DNA of 64,000 nucleotides from Lagenorhynchus albirostris (GCF_949774975.1 NC_083103.1:98590900-98654899); one strand, 5' to 3'. Counted from the stretch's first letter, positions 45,738 through 58,318 are shown. The notes: generated by a model not told the origin, from the letters alone. Translations and numbers: made by a program.

Positions 45738-46089
45738 GGGCTTCCCTGGTGGCACAGTGGTTAAGAATCCGCCTGCCAACGCAGGAGACATGGGTTCGAG
45801 CCCTGGTCTGGGAAGATCCCACATGCCACGGAGCAACTAAGCCTGTGTGCCACAACTACCGAGCCTGTGCTCTAGAGCCCATGAGCCACAACTACTGAGC
45901 CCGCGTGCCACAACTACTGAAGCCCGCGTGCCTAGAGCCCGTGCTCCGCAACAAGAGAAGTCACCGCAATGAGAAGCCCGCGCACCACAGTGAAGAGTAG
46001 CCCCAGCTCAGCGCAACTAGAGAAAGCCCGCACGCAGCAACAAAGACCCAACGCAGCCAAAAATAAAAATAAATAAATTAATTTTGTTA
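45738..46089 (+). mobile_element. CHR-family SINE, long form, in the inverted L1 arm
   Basis: Full body and AAAT tail. TSD AAAAAACAAACAACCC at 45722-45737, matched with one extra base at 46090-46106. Confidence 0.9.
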
Positions 46090-46371
46090 AAAAAACCAAA
46101 CAACCCAATCAAAAAATTGGCTTAGTTTACTCTTAGGCTCGCTCATCAGAGCGGCTCGGGCAACTCTAGATCCTGAGAATCCAAGGTAGGAATTCCAAGG
46201 AGGGGCTGCGGAAGGGCAGGGAATTGGGCAAAAGACCCAGAGGATCTGTCTTTAGAGAGAGTGAGGCTGCCTGCTCGTCTGAACTCCGGGACGCCAGAGA
46301 ATAAAGGGGCGGAGGTGGCCCGCGTGGTGGCCATTCTTTGGGCGGCCAGGCAGTCCCTAGACATTTGCTGC

Positions 46372-46640
46372 GCACTTACTCCATTTGCTGTGTAACAAAC
46401 TACCCCCAAACTCAGTAGCTTACAGCAATGATAATAATTTCTTAGTTCATGATTTCTGTAAGCCCGGAATTCGGGAGCCGCTAGTTGGGTGCTCCCACTC
46501 GGGATCTCCTGTGAGGCCGCAGTCAGGATGTTGGCTGGGGCTGCGCCTGAAGGCTCGTCCCCAGGTGGCAAGTTGACGCTGACGCTGATTGTTACCTGGA
46601 GGCCTTAGCTCCGCCCCACGAGGGTCTCTCCACAGTGCTG
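46372..46640 (-). mobile_element. MLT1-like LTR (ERVL-MaLR) fragment
   Basis: 'ttgctgtgtaacaaactacc', 'cagtagcttacagcaatgat' and 'gtcaggatgttggctggggc' fit the reverse of a MaLR-type solo LTR. Old and decayed, no viral genes. Confidence 0.6.
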
Positions 46641-46649
46641 GCTGAGCGT

Positions 46650-47200
46650 CTGTATTAGGTTTTTATTGCTGCACAGCAAATTACCACACACTTAGGTGGA
46701 TTAAAACAGCACCCACTTATTATCTCACAGTTCTGTAGTCAAAAATCCAGGCAAGCTCGGCTGGGTTCTCTGCTTAAGGCCTTACAAGGCCGAAATCAAG
46801 GTGTCTGCTGGTCTGGGCTCCTATCTGGAGGCTCTGGGGAAGAATCTGCTTCCGATCTCATTCAGGTTGTTGGTAGAATTGTTCCTTGCAGGTATATAGG
46901 ACTGAGCTCCCCATTTTCTTGCTGGCTCTCAGCTGACGGCTGCTCCCAGCTTCCAGAGGCCAATTCCAGGCCCAGTAAAGTTGCGCCAACGCATCAAGTC
47001 CTTCTCAGGCTCTGAATCTCTCTGATACCCTCTTCTGCCACCAGCTGAAGAAAACTCTCTGCTTTTAAAGGACTCAAGAGTAAATTGAACCCACTCAGAT
47101 AAGCTTTGTCATAAGGTCAGCTGATTAGTAATCTTAGTTACATCTGCAAAATCCCTCTTGCCCTGCAACGTTAAGATAATGAAGGGAAACTCTAGAGGGC
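46650..47200 (-). mobile_element. Old dispersed LTR-like repeat, second family member
   Basis: 'gtattaggtttttattgctg', 'aatcaaggtgtctgctggtc' and 'aaggtcagctgattagtaat' belong to the common 'attaccacaaacttagtggc' class. No coding capacity. Confidence 0.6.
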
Positions 47201-48616
47201 AAAGTTATGGGGCCAGCGCAGCACTGGAGCTGCTCTCTGTCTTCCCCCACATTTGATGCTGACTGTCTTTCTTATTTTCATTATTCTGGTTCCTGCTTAA
47301 TACCAGTCACTCAGCAAACATTTATGGAGTCCCTCAAGGAGCTTAAAAATATATATGTAGGGAAAGATTGGTGACCAGCACATAAATAAACACAACGCAG
47401 TAAAAAAGCAATAAGAGTCATGAAGAGGGTATGTCAGAAAGCTAGAAGAATTCAGAGAAGAGAGAAAATGTTTTCCAATTTACAGAGGACAAACCAGGGA
47501 AAACTTCTGGGAGTAGGTGGTATTTGACTGGGTTTTGTAAGAAGGAGTTAGGGTTTAGACACGCAGAGGTGATGGAAAAGGATGGCTGTGGCTACCAAGC
47601 AGATAGAAGAGTATGAATAAATTATAGAGTAGTCACAGAACCTCAGACCTAAAAGAAACCTTAATGAAAGATTCTCTAGTTCACAAACTGCAAACTGGTG
47701 GCTTTCTGGACACATTCAATGTCCAAATGTAATTTTGTTTGGTCTACTGAATGTTCTTTAAAAGTTTAAATATGAATGCATTTTAATAGGGCATGCACTT
47801 TCCAATTCAGCTTTACTTAGATTTATGTTATCCCTACCCCCACCCCTGGCTCCTGAGGGATTTGTGTTTAAGACCACGGAGTTCAGTAATCCCTCCGTTT
47901 TACACATAAGAAAACTGAAGTCCAGGACAGCCCAGTGACCCCTTGAGGAGGCACTGATAGTGGTGGAGTTCCTGCATGAATTCCAGCCTCTTGATGTCCT
48001 GGCTACGATTTTTTTGCAGAGAGGCTGACAGACCAAGGCCCTCAGTCACACTTATTGGGAAGGCCCCCGGCAGGTAAACCCATTACAGCTGTTAACTAGA
48101 GATAAACGTTTGTTTTTCCTTGGAGGAAGTTTTAATGAAAGGAAAAGGGAAGAAACCCACCGTTTCTAGGCAGAGACAGGACAGAGACTAAATTGTGGTT
48201 CTTGTGTTGTTTTGCCAAGAGCTGAGCTGAAGACCTAAACGGAAAGAAATTTTTTAACTAAATTAAAAATACAATGAGAATGTCCCTCCCCCTTCTCAGG
48301 AATGCAATCACTTCCTACTGCCAAACTCACCACTCCAGAAGCTGACTCTTAAAATGGGACTGCAGTGGACTCTGAGGCGCCACCTGGTGGCCTCCTTCAA
48401 CTCAAGAGAAAGGAAAGGGGGGTTGAATTAAGAGGTTGATCCAGGTAGGACTGATACTGGGTGTGGAGAACTCCCCATGGATGAAGGTGGTGTGACAGGT
48501 ATCAAAAGGTTTTACGTGGGCTGAGGCCAAAGCACTGGGGAGTTCAGTGAAGGTGGGCTGGATTGAAATTCAGGACTTTTAAAGCACTTCTCAGAGCATT
48601 AAAGAAACAGGAAATA
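47201..48616. other. Mostly single-copy DNA with an L2-like part
   Basis: About 47300-47600 resembles a minus-strand L2 ('gaaaacttctgggagtaggt', 'tttgactgggttttgtaaga'). The remainder is unassigned. Confidence 0.45.
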
Positions 48617-48748
48617 GGGAATTCCCTGGCGGTCCAGTGGTTAGGGCTCTGCACTCTCACTGCCGAGGACCTGGGTTTGATTCCTCGTCGGGGAACTAAG
48701 ACCCCACAAGCCGCGTGGCACGGTCAAAAAATAAATTTTAAAAAAAGG
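48617..48748 (+). mobile_element. CHR-family SINE, short form
   Basis: Head 'ggaattccctggcggtccag' and 'ggtttgattcctcgtcgggg', then an A-rich tail. Confidence 0.87.
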
Positions 48749-48889
48749 CGATACAGGAGCAGAGAAGGGCATTGGTGAAAGGAGTAGGGCAGGAAGTGAT
48801 CAGGGTTTGACTCTCCCTACAGAATAACCTGCAGGGATCTCCCTAGGAGTACCTAGCCTCGGAATATTTCTCCAGGCCTTCCGGGTTAT

Positions 48890-50738
48890 GAGAGAGAAAC
48901 AGTCCATATACACTATGTTTTTCAAAATATTTTTACAAATACTATTCATTTTTAAAAACATGTATTGACTTTATTACAAGTTAATAACATAACCACAATA
49001 AAGGGTGTGAAGAAAAAAAGAATTAACCTAAGTAACTTTAGACAGTAATTTACAATGTATACTCTAAGGCTAAAGAGTACACAGTATTGTACTCTAATTA
49101 GTAAGTTTGTTTTTCAAATAGGTTATAGGTTAGCAATTCCGAAACTGTTTTATGTATAATCTAGGGTTGAGCAAATAAGTAAATATATTGTTAAAAATAA
49201 GCACCAGGTTTTTGTACTGTGAGTGAAAGTAATCACAAATAAAGGGAAAGGGTAGAATGAACCCTGAGTGTTGGAATGAAACGGGAGGTATCAGTATAAA
49301 GTCATTTATTTATTTATTTATTTTTTGCAGTATGCGGGCCTCTCACTGTTGTGGCCTCTCCCGTTGTGGAGCACAGGCTCCGGACGCGCAGGCTCAGCGG
49401 CCATGGCTCACGGGCCCAGCTGCTCTGTGGCATGTGGGATCTTCCCGGCCCGGGGCATGAACCTGTGTCCCCTGCATCGGCAGGCGGACTCTCAACCACT
49501 GCGCCACCAGGGAAGCCCAAAGTCATGTTTTTAATAGGTAGACAGATATGAAAATAAGTAGAGGTGTGTATATGTCACACATACATATATTTCCTAGCTC
49601 TGCCCACTGAGTGAAGAAACAATGACACCCCAGGAGCCATAAGTACCTCGTGTCCAGATCTTTGTTTCTAAATATTATTCTCCAATAAAAAGGGATCAGG
49701 CCAACTTCAAGAGATGGCTGATTACATGACTGGGGCAGGGAAAGTACAGAGTGAACATGGAACATCTTGTGGGACCAGCAAGTAAGGAAGGACTCAAAAA
49801 ATCATGGGGATGTATTGAAATGACACAAGCTAACTTGATGGGGCTTCGAAATCTGGGATAATTTGGGCAATAAAGTAAGAAGTGATAATAAGGCATTATA
49901 ATCTACAGAATAAAACAATATTCAAGAGTCTATATTGATATAAATAGATTATTGAATAAATAAATCAATAGACAAATGGAGGAAAAGGGAAAGTTCTTTC
50001 TTACTGTAGCACTCTAATTAATAAACGTAGAAGGGATGATGGAAATGGAGAATCATCAGCTGCAAGCACCACAGTAGTAATTGTTTCAAGGAAGTATCAT
50101 CACTAGATGCTAAAATTTGTGAAAATATGGCTGGAAACAGGATATTTACATAGTCTCAAAGTATCTCTCCACAAGATGCTTATTAATTACAGTGAGAAAC
50201 GTAATACCTTCACAGTGAAGAAACCCAGCAGATATCTCCTTAAGCAAGTGGTCAAGGTAACGAAACATACAGACACTCTGTTCCTCCTGATGTGACGCGC
50301 TAAGAAGGACACAGCATCACTTGGGTGGAATCCTTACCAAAATGCACAACCTGAATTTAATCACCAGGAAACTCAGACAAACACAAATTGAGGAACAGTG
50401 TACAATTTAACTGACCAGTGCTCTTCAAAAGTGTCAAGGTCTTGAAAGATGAAGAAAAACTGAGATACCTTTCCTTCAAGAAACTAAGGAGATGTGACAA
50501 AGAAATGAAATGTATGATCCTAGATTGGATCCTAGACCATAAACAGGACAGTAGTGGAACAGTTAATGAAAATCAAATAAGGTGTATAATTAGTTAATAG
50601 TATAGCTGCAATGTCAATTTCCTGGTTTTATCATCGTACTGCGGTTATGTAATATGTTAACATTTGGGGACAGTAGGTAAAGAGTCTATAGGATTTTTTT
50701 TTACTATTTTTGTAAGTCTTACATTAATTTGACATGAA
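48890..50738 (+). other. Unclassified old repeat, probably LINE-derived, split by a SINE
   Basis: The 3' part (about 50440-50738) has L1M-like words: 'tgatcctagattggatccta', 'gtactgcggttatgtaatat', 'taacatttggggacagtagg'. The 5' part (48890-50440) is AT-rich and only weakly similar to LINE sequence. No intact frame. Confidence 0.45.
49306..49518 (-). mobile_element. CHR-family SINE, ~200-bp subfamily
   Basis: ATTT-rich reversed tail, full body. TSD AAAGTCAT at 49298-49305 and 49519-49526. Confidence 0.9.
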
Positions 50739-50751
50739 AAAAAAACTTCTA

Positions 50752-51055
50752 GGGCTTCCCTGGCAGTGCAGTGGTTAAGAATCCACCTGCCAAGGCAGGG
50801 GACACGGGTTCGAGCCCTGGTCCGGGAAGATCCCACATGCCGCGGAGCAACTAAGCCCGTGGGCCACAACTACTGAGCCTGCGCTCTAGAGCCCGTGGGC
50901 CACAACTACTGAAGCCCACACACCTAGAACCGGTCCTCTGCAACAAGAGAAGCCACCGCAATGAGAAGCCCCTACTCGCTGCAACTAAAGAAAGCCCGCG
51001 TGCAGCAACAAAGACTCAACTCAGCCAAAAATTAAAAAAAAAAAAATTTAAAAAA
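50752..51055 (+). mobile_element. CHR-family SINE, long form
   Basis: Near-complete body with A-rich tail. Flanking 'aaaaaacttcta' and 'aaaccccttctaa' form an imperfect TSD. Confidence 0.88.
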
Positions 51056-51294
51056 ACCCCTTCTAACTAAACAAAGATTATTGATCATCTGATATGTATA
51101 AAGTACTTTACCAGAACATAAGTTCTTGAGACATGTAACCAGCAAATTAAAGATCTTTTAACATAATATCAAACAATTATCAGAGCATCACCGTTCCACC
51201 AGCTAGAAACCCCATGACTCTCTTCTTGTACATCTCACATGTAAGTATCAAAATTAATTAATTGCTTTGTTCATTCATTGATTTTTAAAATTAA

Positions 51295-52210
51295 AGGACT
51301 AGGGACTAAGGCTCACGCTGGGAATACAACCATGAGTAAGCCTGACATAAATCCTTACTTTCAGTGAACTAAACGTCACATGGAGATAAACAGTCAATTA
51401 CGAATTGTATAATAGGTGCTGTGATGTATTAAGCAATTGTGGCAGTGTAACATCACACACAAACTCTAGGGCTATATTTTCTGGATTGAAATCCTGGTTC
51501 TACCACTAGCTGTGTGACTTTGAGAAAGATACTGAGCTTCTCTGTGCCTCTGTTTTCTCATCTGTACAATGAAGGTGATAGTACTATATCTGTATCCTAT
51601 AGTTGTTGTGAAAATTAAATGAGTTAATTTTATAAAGCACTTAGAACCGTGCCTGGCACATAGTTAGCTTTATAAAATAAATGGGAAAAATGGGTAGGGG
51701 GTATTTAACCCAAATACATAAAGAAGGGGAGTATTTAAGAAAAAAATGTTCCACAGCAAGTGACATGTAAGCTGAGACCCCAAAAGCAAAATGACTACCA
51801 GCCTTTGCAAAGGTAGAGAAATGAGATAGGGCAAAGAGATTCACAAACCTGTCTGGAATTATGAGTGGTGAGTAGTGAGAAATGAGGATAGGGAGATAAA
51901 TAAGCAGGGACTAGATCATGCAGGGCCTTTTATGCTGGGTTAAAGAGTTTGGACTTGATACCTTTAAAACTATGGGAAAGAAAAAAAAAAGAAAATAAAT
52001 AAATAAAACTATGGGAAGCCAGGACAAGATTGAGGCGAGAGGCAATGTGACCAGTTTGCCCTTTAGAAAGATTTCCAAGGCAGCAGAGTGGAGATTTACA
52101 GAGGATCACACTGGAGCCAGGATAGTCAGTAGGTTTTTGTGGTGATCCAAATAGGAGAGGGTGGCAGGCTGGACAGAGAGAATTAGACAGATTTGAAAGT
52201 AGGCTGAATT
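51295..52210 (-). mobile_element. L2 fragments flanking a MIR
   Basis: L2 minus-strand words at 51310-51430 ('gctgggaatacaaccatgag') and 51700-52200 ('gatcatgcagggccttttat', 'aaagagtttggacttgatac', 'gaaagatttccaaggcagca'). A plus-strand MIR lies between. Confidence 0.65.
51440..51690 (+). mobile_element. MIR, nearly full length
   Basis: 'ctggttctaccactagctgt', 'tctcatctgtacaatgaagg' and 'gaaccgtgcctggcacatag'. Confidence 0.8.
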
Positions 52211-52257
52211 AATTTACTTTTCACTAAGATATGAACACTATGAGAGGAGAATTTTTT

Positions 52258-52597
52258 TAAAATATTTATTTATTTTTGGCTGCATCGGGTCTTAGTTATG
52301 GCACACAGGATCTTTGTTGCGGCACATGGGCTTCTCTCTAGTTGTGGCGTGCAGGTTTTCTCTCTAGTAGCACGGGAGCCCATGGTTTCTAGTTGTGGCA
52401 CGTGGGCTGGAAAGCATGTGTGCTCTGTAGTTTGCCGCATGCGGGCTCTCTAGTTGAGGCACGCTGGCTCAGTAGTTGCGGCATGCAGGCTAAGTTGCCC
52501 CACGGCATGTGGGATGTTAATTCCCCGACCAGGGATCAAACCTGCGTCCCCTGCATTGGAAGACAGATTCTTTACCACTGGACCACCAGGGAAGTCC
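52258..52597 (-). mobile_element. CHR-family SINE, long diverged form
   Basis: Carries extra 'gtggcacgtgggc'-like modules. Perfect 17-bp TSD TGAGAGGAGAATTTTTT at 52241-52257 and 52598-52614. Confidence 0.92.
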
Positions 52598-53237
52598 TGA
52601 GAGGAGAATTTTTTAAACATCTTTATTGAGATATAATTCACATACACACAGTTCACCCATTTAAACTGTACAGTTCAATGACTTTTAGAGATGTGCATCC
52701 ACCACCACAATCAATTTTAGAACATTTTTGTCATCCCATTCCCTTTAGCAGTCATTCCACGTTTCTCCCCAAACCTCTTCCCCAAACCCCTCCCCCAACC
52801 CTAGACAACCACCAGTCTTCTTTCTGTCTCTATAGATTTGCCTATTTTGGATATTTCACATTAAAAGAATTATATAATATGTGGTCTTTTGTGACTGGCT
52901 TCTTTCACCTAGCACAATGTGTTCAAGGTTCATCGATGTTTTAGCATGTATCAGTACTTCATTCCTTTTTATGGCTGAATAATATTCCATTTATGGATAT
53001 ATCACATTTTATTTATGCATTATTCATCAGTTGATAGATGTCTGAGTTGTTGACACTTCCTGGCTATTATCGATAATCCTGCTATGAACATTTGTGTACA
53101 GATTTTTGTGTAGACATACGTTTTCATTTCTCTTGAGCATATAAGTAGGAGTGGAATTCCTGAGTCATATAGTAACTCTGTGTTTACCTTTTTGAGGAAC
53201 TGCTAGACTGTTTTCGAAAGTGGTCACACCATTTTAT

Positions 53238-53376
53238 GGGAGTTCCCTGGCATTCTAGTGGCTAGGATTTGGATCTTTCACTGCTGTGGCCCGGGTTTGA
53301 TCCCTGGCCAGGGAACTGAGATCTCACAAGCTTCATGGTGTGGCCCCAAACAAACAAACACACACACAAAAATGGC
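53238..53376 (+). mobile_element. CHR-family SINE, short form, in the L1
   Basis: Head 'gggagttccctggcattcta', then an AAAC/CA tail. TSD-like CCATTTTA on both sides. Confidence 0.85.
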
Positions 53377-53699
53377 TGCACCATTTTACATTCACACCAG
53401 TAGTGCATAAGAGTTCCAACTTTTCAACATCCTAGTCAATATGAAATGGTATCTTGTGGACTGGAGGTGCATTTTTCTGATGGCTAATGGTGTTGAACAT
53501 CTTTCCATGTGCTTCTTGGCCATCTGTATATCTTCTCTGAAGAAATGTCTATTCAGATCTAGTCCCCATATTTAAATTGGGCTATTTTTCTTTTAATCAC
53601 TGAGCTGTAAAAGCTTTTTATGAGTTCTTGATACAAATCTCTTATCATATGTATGATTTATAAAATCTCTCTCCCATTGTTCTGGTTGTCTTTCACTTT

Positions 53700-53912
53700 C
53701 TTTTTTTTTTTTTTTTTTTTGCGGTACGCGGGCCTCTCACTGTTGTGGCCTCTCCCGTTGTGGAGCACAGGCTCCAGACGCGCAGGCTCAGCGGCTATGG
53801 CTCACGGGCCCAGCCGCTCCGCGGCATGTGGGATCTTCCCAGACCGGGGCACGAACCCGTGTCCCCTGCATCGGCAGGCGGACTCTCAACCACTGCGCCA
53901 CCAGGGAAGCCC
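53700..53912 (-). mobile_element. CHR-family SINE, ~200-bp subfamily, in the L1
   Basis: Poly-T 53701-53720, then a near-consensus body ending 'ccaccagggaagcccc'. Confidence 0.9.
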
Positions 53913-54248
53913 CTTCCCTTTCTTGATGATATATTTTAACATGCAAAAGCTTTTAATTTTGACGATGTCCTGTTTGTCTATATTTCTCTTGCTGCTTTTG
54001 TTTTTGGTGTTATATCTAAGAAACCACTGACCAAATCCAAGTTCACAAAGATTTACACCTATGTTTTCTTCTAAGAGTTTTATAGTTTTAGCAGTTGCAT
54101 TTAGAACTTTGATCAATTTTGAGTTAATTTTTGTATATGGTGTGAAGTAGGGGTCTAAATTCTTTATTTTGTATGGCTATTCAGTTGTCCACCTTGATGA
54201 GATTTTGATAGGCATTGTTTTGAAATCACTTCCAAGAAGAGTGGGGAG

Positions 54249-54366
54249 GGAATTCCCTAGCGGTCCTGTGGTCAGGACTCTGCGCTTTCACTGCTGAGGG
54301 CTCAGGTTCGATCCCTGGTCGGGGAACAAAGATCCCACAAGCTGCGCAGTGCGGCCAAAAAAAAAA
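54249..54366 (+). mobile_element. CHR-family SINE, short form
   Basis: Perfect 14-bp TSD AAGAAGAGTGGGGA at 54235-54248 and 54367-54380. Confidence 0.92.
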
Positions 54367-54380
54367 AAGAAGAGTGGGGA

Positions 54381-55679
54381 ATGGAAGCTAGGAGCGTTCC
54401 TCGAGTAACACTATTGGTTAAGGAACAGCAGAGAAATGCTGGCATTTCTGTTATTCTATAGATAGAATAGAGAAAACCCAGGAGAGCGTGATGTCAGAGA
54501 ACCCAAGGGCAGAAAAAAGTTCGTAGAGAGACATTAACAATGTCAAAATTCTCAAAGAGTTCAAGCAAAATAAGAACTGAGAATATCCATTGACTTTAGT
54601 GACCAGTTGGTCACTGGAAATAAGGAGAGAGCAGTGTTGGTGGAAGGTGGGGTTCACAGCAGAGTCGAGAATGAAGGCGAGGAGGAAGGAGAGATGGCAG
54701 AAGGAGACAAGTCTCTGAAGTCGTTTGACAAGGATGGATTGAAAGCCTGAAGTAGAACGACTAGTATTTATCATGCATCTACTATGTGCCAAGAACTTCC
54801 ATAAGTTTCTGTCATTTATTCTCTTCAACCACCTATTACATCAAGACTCCCTATGTCTAGAGCATGGCCTTGTCAGAATGGAAATTATACCTCATTCTTC
54901 TTTCAAAGGTACGTCTCCTTCAAAAATGGCAGAAAACATTTCTTTTTCATGATTTATTCTATAACTTTGCCATGATCAATTTCATTATTGGTCTATAGTT
55001 GGCAGAATATATCTTTCCTCTGCCACATTTATCTATTTTTTTGCTTTCTGATATCAATTTTTTTCATAATTCTGTAGCCAGGACTGATATTGTTTCTGTG
55101 ATTAAGTGGATTCAAGAACATAGCTTCAGAAATACACAAGACCTAGAATAAATAGCCTTATGTCCTGCTTTCTTTGCTTCCCATCCTCCATAACTTATAA
55201 CCTGCCCCCCATCAGCTCAAAGAACACAAATGTCACTTCACAGACAGCTCTTATAAAAGCTCCCCAGCTTTCTCCTAACATTAAAATACAGCTTGACATT
55301 AAACCCAGACCAGGAGAAACTGGGCAAATTTTGTTACTCAGTTTTATCCACTGCCTGCCTTCCCATTTCCTTGAGCCCTGCTGCCTGGTTTTTAAATGGG
55401 GCCCACTCTGGTTATTTTTAGGCATATGGGGCCAGGACTGATTTTCTGAACTTGTTTTCAGCACAATAGGGCATTCTCACTTCATAGAAAAAAAAACACA
55501 AAACCATCATGCTTTCTTCACCTGCTCAAAGATGCAGCCCCACCATCCCCATCTCCCTAAAAGCTTTCTGCAGCCCACTAAAAATATCCAATGTTGACAG
55601 ATGCAAACTATCAATACAGAGAATCAAGACCCCAGGGTGAGAAGTGGCCAGAGGTGAAGTCTTGATAAACAGCTCAAAT
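54381..55679. other. Mostly single-copy DNA
   Basis: A partial MIR-like minus-strand word set lies near 54750-54840 ('catctactatgtgccaagaa'). No gene recognised. Confidence 0.4.
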
Positions 55680-55960
55680 TGGCTCTTACTCCACAGGTGA
55701 TGCCTAGTTTATCTGGGTAATTGTAAAGGGCATTTTACAGCAAATCAATTAAATGAAAATCTTTTAAACCCTTTTTAAATGGGGGAGGAGGGGGAGGGTG
55801 GAAAGGGCCAACCTTTGTAAGCTAACAGGTGATTTTAATTGGAACCAGCAGTGTTATACCATGGATTTGACCCATTCGGTAAAGGCAGAAAAAGAAATCA
55901 ATAAATTTCCATCAGCATTTGCCCTCCTGGAGTCTTATAAGTAGAATGGAGACACGAACC
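55680..55960. promoter_or_regulatory. Candidate conserved noncoding element
   Basis: Repeat-free. 'gggtaattgtaaagg', 'caaatcaattaaatgaaa' and 'gtgattttaattggaacc' are homeodomain-like words, with an E-box CAGGTG near 55695 and another at about 55826. Confidence 0.4.
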
Positions 55961-56274
55961 CCAGTTAATGGCTTCATCAAGCACCTCACTGATTCTCTAA
56001 CAGAATTAAATAGGTTGCAGGTCTCTCACCACTGTCCTCCACCAATGAGACTCAAAAGGCCCCAGGGTGCTGGGTGCTGCTAGGTGACACGTCGGGTACC
56101 ACCCTCCTGTTTATAAGCACAGGTTCCCCTGCCCTCCACTAGGCCCAGTCATGGCAGAATCTCCTAAAGCAGTCCTGTGTCAGGGATGTGACATCCACAT
56201 GCTGATCCTTTATTGAAAGCAAAACACTGAAGCTCCACGTTTCACTCCTGGAAATAGATCCATAGAGAATCCAC

Positions 56275-56425
56275 AGGGCCTAAGTGTCAGGAGTGTGACT
56301 TCAGCCGCATATCAGCTGTGTAACCTTGGGTAAATGACTTAACCTCTCTAACCGGCCATTTTCTCATCTTTATAAGGGGAAGTAATGATACCAGCCCCCT
56401 ACCTCTTTGGTTGTTCTGACATTAT
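56275..56425 (+). mobile_element. MIR
   Basis: 'cagctgtgtaaccttgggta' and 'ttttctcatctttataaggg'. Confidence 0.7.
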
Positions 56426-56429
56426 TACT

Positions 56430-57250
56430 GTATGTCAATATAATACTTAAAAGTCCATGCAAAGATCTGAACAGGCAGAAAAATGAACATAGTCATCCAA
56501 TACATGGGAAGACTCACTACCTCACTCATAATAAGGGCAATGCAAAATAAAACTATATTGAGATACTGCTTTACATCTATCAGATTGGCAAAAATCCCAA
56601 AGTTCAAGAGTATATTCTATTGATGAAGTGGTGGGGAAATAGGCACTCATTCGATGTTGGGGACTCAAAAAGGCATCATTCTATTAGAAGGGGATTTGTA
56701 AATATCTAGAAAAACATGTGCATTAACCCTTTGATCCAGAAATCTCACTACTAGGAATCTACCCCAAAGATACATTAGCAAACATTCAAAACAACTTATA
56801 TAAAGTTAATCTTTGCAGCATTATGTGTAATTGCAAATAATCGGAAACAATTCACAATTCAAACGTCCATGGTTGTCTAGTTGAATGTATGGTACATGCA
56901 TGCAATAGATACAGTGAAGCTGTAAAAAGTAATGAGATAGACCCGTATATGCTGATGTAGAGTGATCTCTAGGATATACTAAGTGAAAAAAGCAAGATGT
57001 GGGACATATATGTATATAGAATGTCACCTTTTGTGTAAAAAGGGGGAGGAGGAACCAAGTGCAAATATGCATGTGTATTTGCTTATATTTGCAAAAAGAA
57101 ACACTGAAAAATAGATCAAAAGCTAATAAAAGTGAGGGAGGATTGGCAGGATGATAGTTGGAAGCAAGATTTCTTTAAATATAACATATCAATTTGACTT
57201 TGGAAACATATAAATGGTTTATATATTAAAAAATGACAGTATGTATGTTA
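56430..57250 (+). mobile_element. Old L1 (L1M-type) ORF2 end and 3' UTR
   Basis: 'ctatcagattggcaaaaatc', 'agaaatctcactactaggaa', 'gcattatgtgtaattgcaaa' and 'ttttgtgtaaaaagggggag' in order. Many stops. Confidence 0.75.
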
Positions 57251-57874
57251 AAAAGTAATTTATAAAAGTTAAAATGAGCAAAATTAACTATAAATCAATT
57301 TGATGAATAAACACTCAGAGAGAAGAATTAGTCCAAGTGACGTTAGACCACAGTAATAGAGAAATGTATTCTAAAGGCAAATAAAGCTGGAGAGAAACTT
57401 TAAACTTCATTTGGTAGTTCAATTGTTAGTAATAATATTAATGCAATTATTTAAAAACTGTTTTATGTATTGTAGAACAATGCTAATAAGTAATTATACT
57501 AATGTTGTCAGAAACCAAGATTTTTAATGTAAGAAAAAAGATGTAAAGGGTAAATTTTTAAAAGCTAGTAAAGATCTTGGCAAATAGAGATTATGCAATA
57601 AATCCTAATTTCTTCTTCTTCTTTTTTTTTTTTTTTTTTAATTTTGCAAAGAGACCTTCCACCTGGATTGGGTATGGACCAAAGGGTCCAGAATACAGGG
57701 AGTTTCTTCCCTTTGCCTGGGGTTCTCTTATACTGAGTATTCATTACAAGCAACAGAAATAGCCTCTGACTGCCTTGAGGGGAAAAAAGACCTATTAGCA
57801 GGATAGTCACAGGATCAAACGAAGTGCTGACCAGTCACACTTTGGGGAGAGCCCTTCGAGTAGGACAGGCTGGG
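57251..57874. other. AT-rich DNA with a poly-T run
   Basis: Poly-T with interruptions at 57610-57640. No gene or named repeat. Confidence 0.4.
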
Positions 57875-58318
57875 AGCTGTTTTATTTTTCTATTGCAGCA
57901 GAGCAAACCAGCACAAAACTTAGTGACTTAAAATAATAGCATATTACTTCTCATTCCCCTTATGTGTTGGCTAGAAATAACTTCAGTTGGTTTCTCCTGG
58001 ACTCACTCATGTGACAACATTTAGCTGGTGGACAGACTGGGGCTGGGCTCAGCTGGGAAGGCTGTGAAGACTGGCCCTCTCTTTCCACTGATCTTTTATC
58101 TTCAAGGAGGCTAAACCAGCCTCTTCACATGGTGATGGGAAATGCTTCAAGGGGGTGAGAGTGGAGCTGTAAGGCCTGTAACTTCTCTTATGTTCTGTTG
58201 GTCAAAGAACCTCACCAGAATAGCCCAGATTCCAGGGTTGAGGAAACAGACTCCACCCCTTAATGGGAAAGACCACAAAATAATTTGTGTCCATTTTTAA
58301 TCTGCCACAGTCCATCCT
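57875..58318 (-). mobile_element. MLT1-like LTR (ERVL-MaLR)
   Basis: 'tctattgcagcagagcaaac', 'acttagtgacttaaaataat' and 'tgttctgttggtcaaagaac', ending 'taatctgccaca'. Solo-LTR-like, no coding part. Confidence 0.6.

Larger units (their letters stand above)
44597..46119 (-). mobile_element. 5'-truncated L1 with 5' inversion (twin priming), carrying two SINEs
   Basis: Minus-strand L1 3' UTR and ORF2 end at 44597-45710. Orientation then flips: 45711-45737 and 46090-46119 read as plus-strand L1 ('caatatcaaaaaaacaaac'...'ccaatcaaaaaattgg'). TSD GCTTAGTTTGCTCTT (44582-44596) and the same with one change (46120-46134). SINEs lie at 45050 and 45738. Confidence 0.82.
52615..54234 (-). mobile_element. 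Old L1 (L1M-type) 3' half, with two SINE insertions
   Basis: 'catctttattgagatataat', 'tcacctagcacaatgtgttc', 'gctgaataatattccattta', 'cttggccatctgtatatctt' and 'ttgagttaatttttgtatat' in minus-strand L1 order. SINEs at 53238 and 53700 interrupt it. Confidence 0.8.

Noticed and set aside
34787..46119. Possible functional L1 reverse transcriptase
   Set aside because: All L1 copies here are 5'-truncated and broken by stops and SINE insertions.
46372..47200. Intact endogenous retrovirus suggested by LTR-like sequence
   Set aside because: Only decayed LTR-type fragments; no gag, pol or env reading frame or paired LTR is visible.
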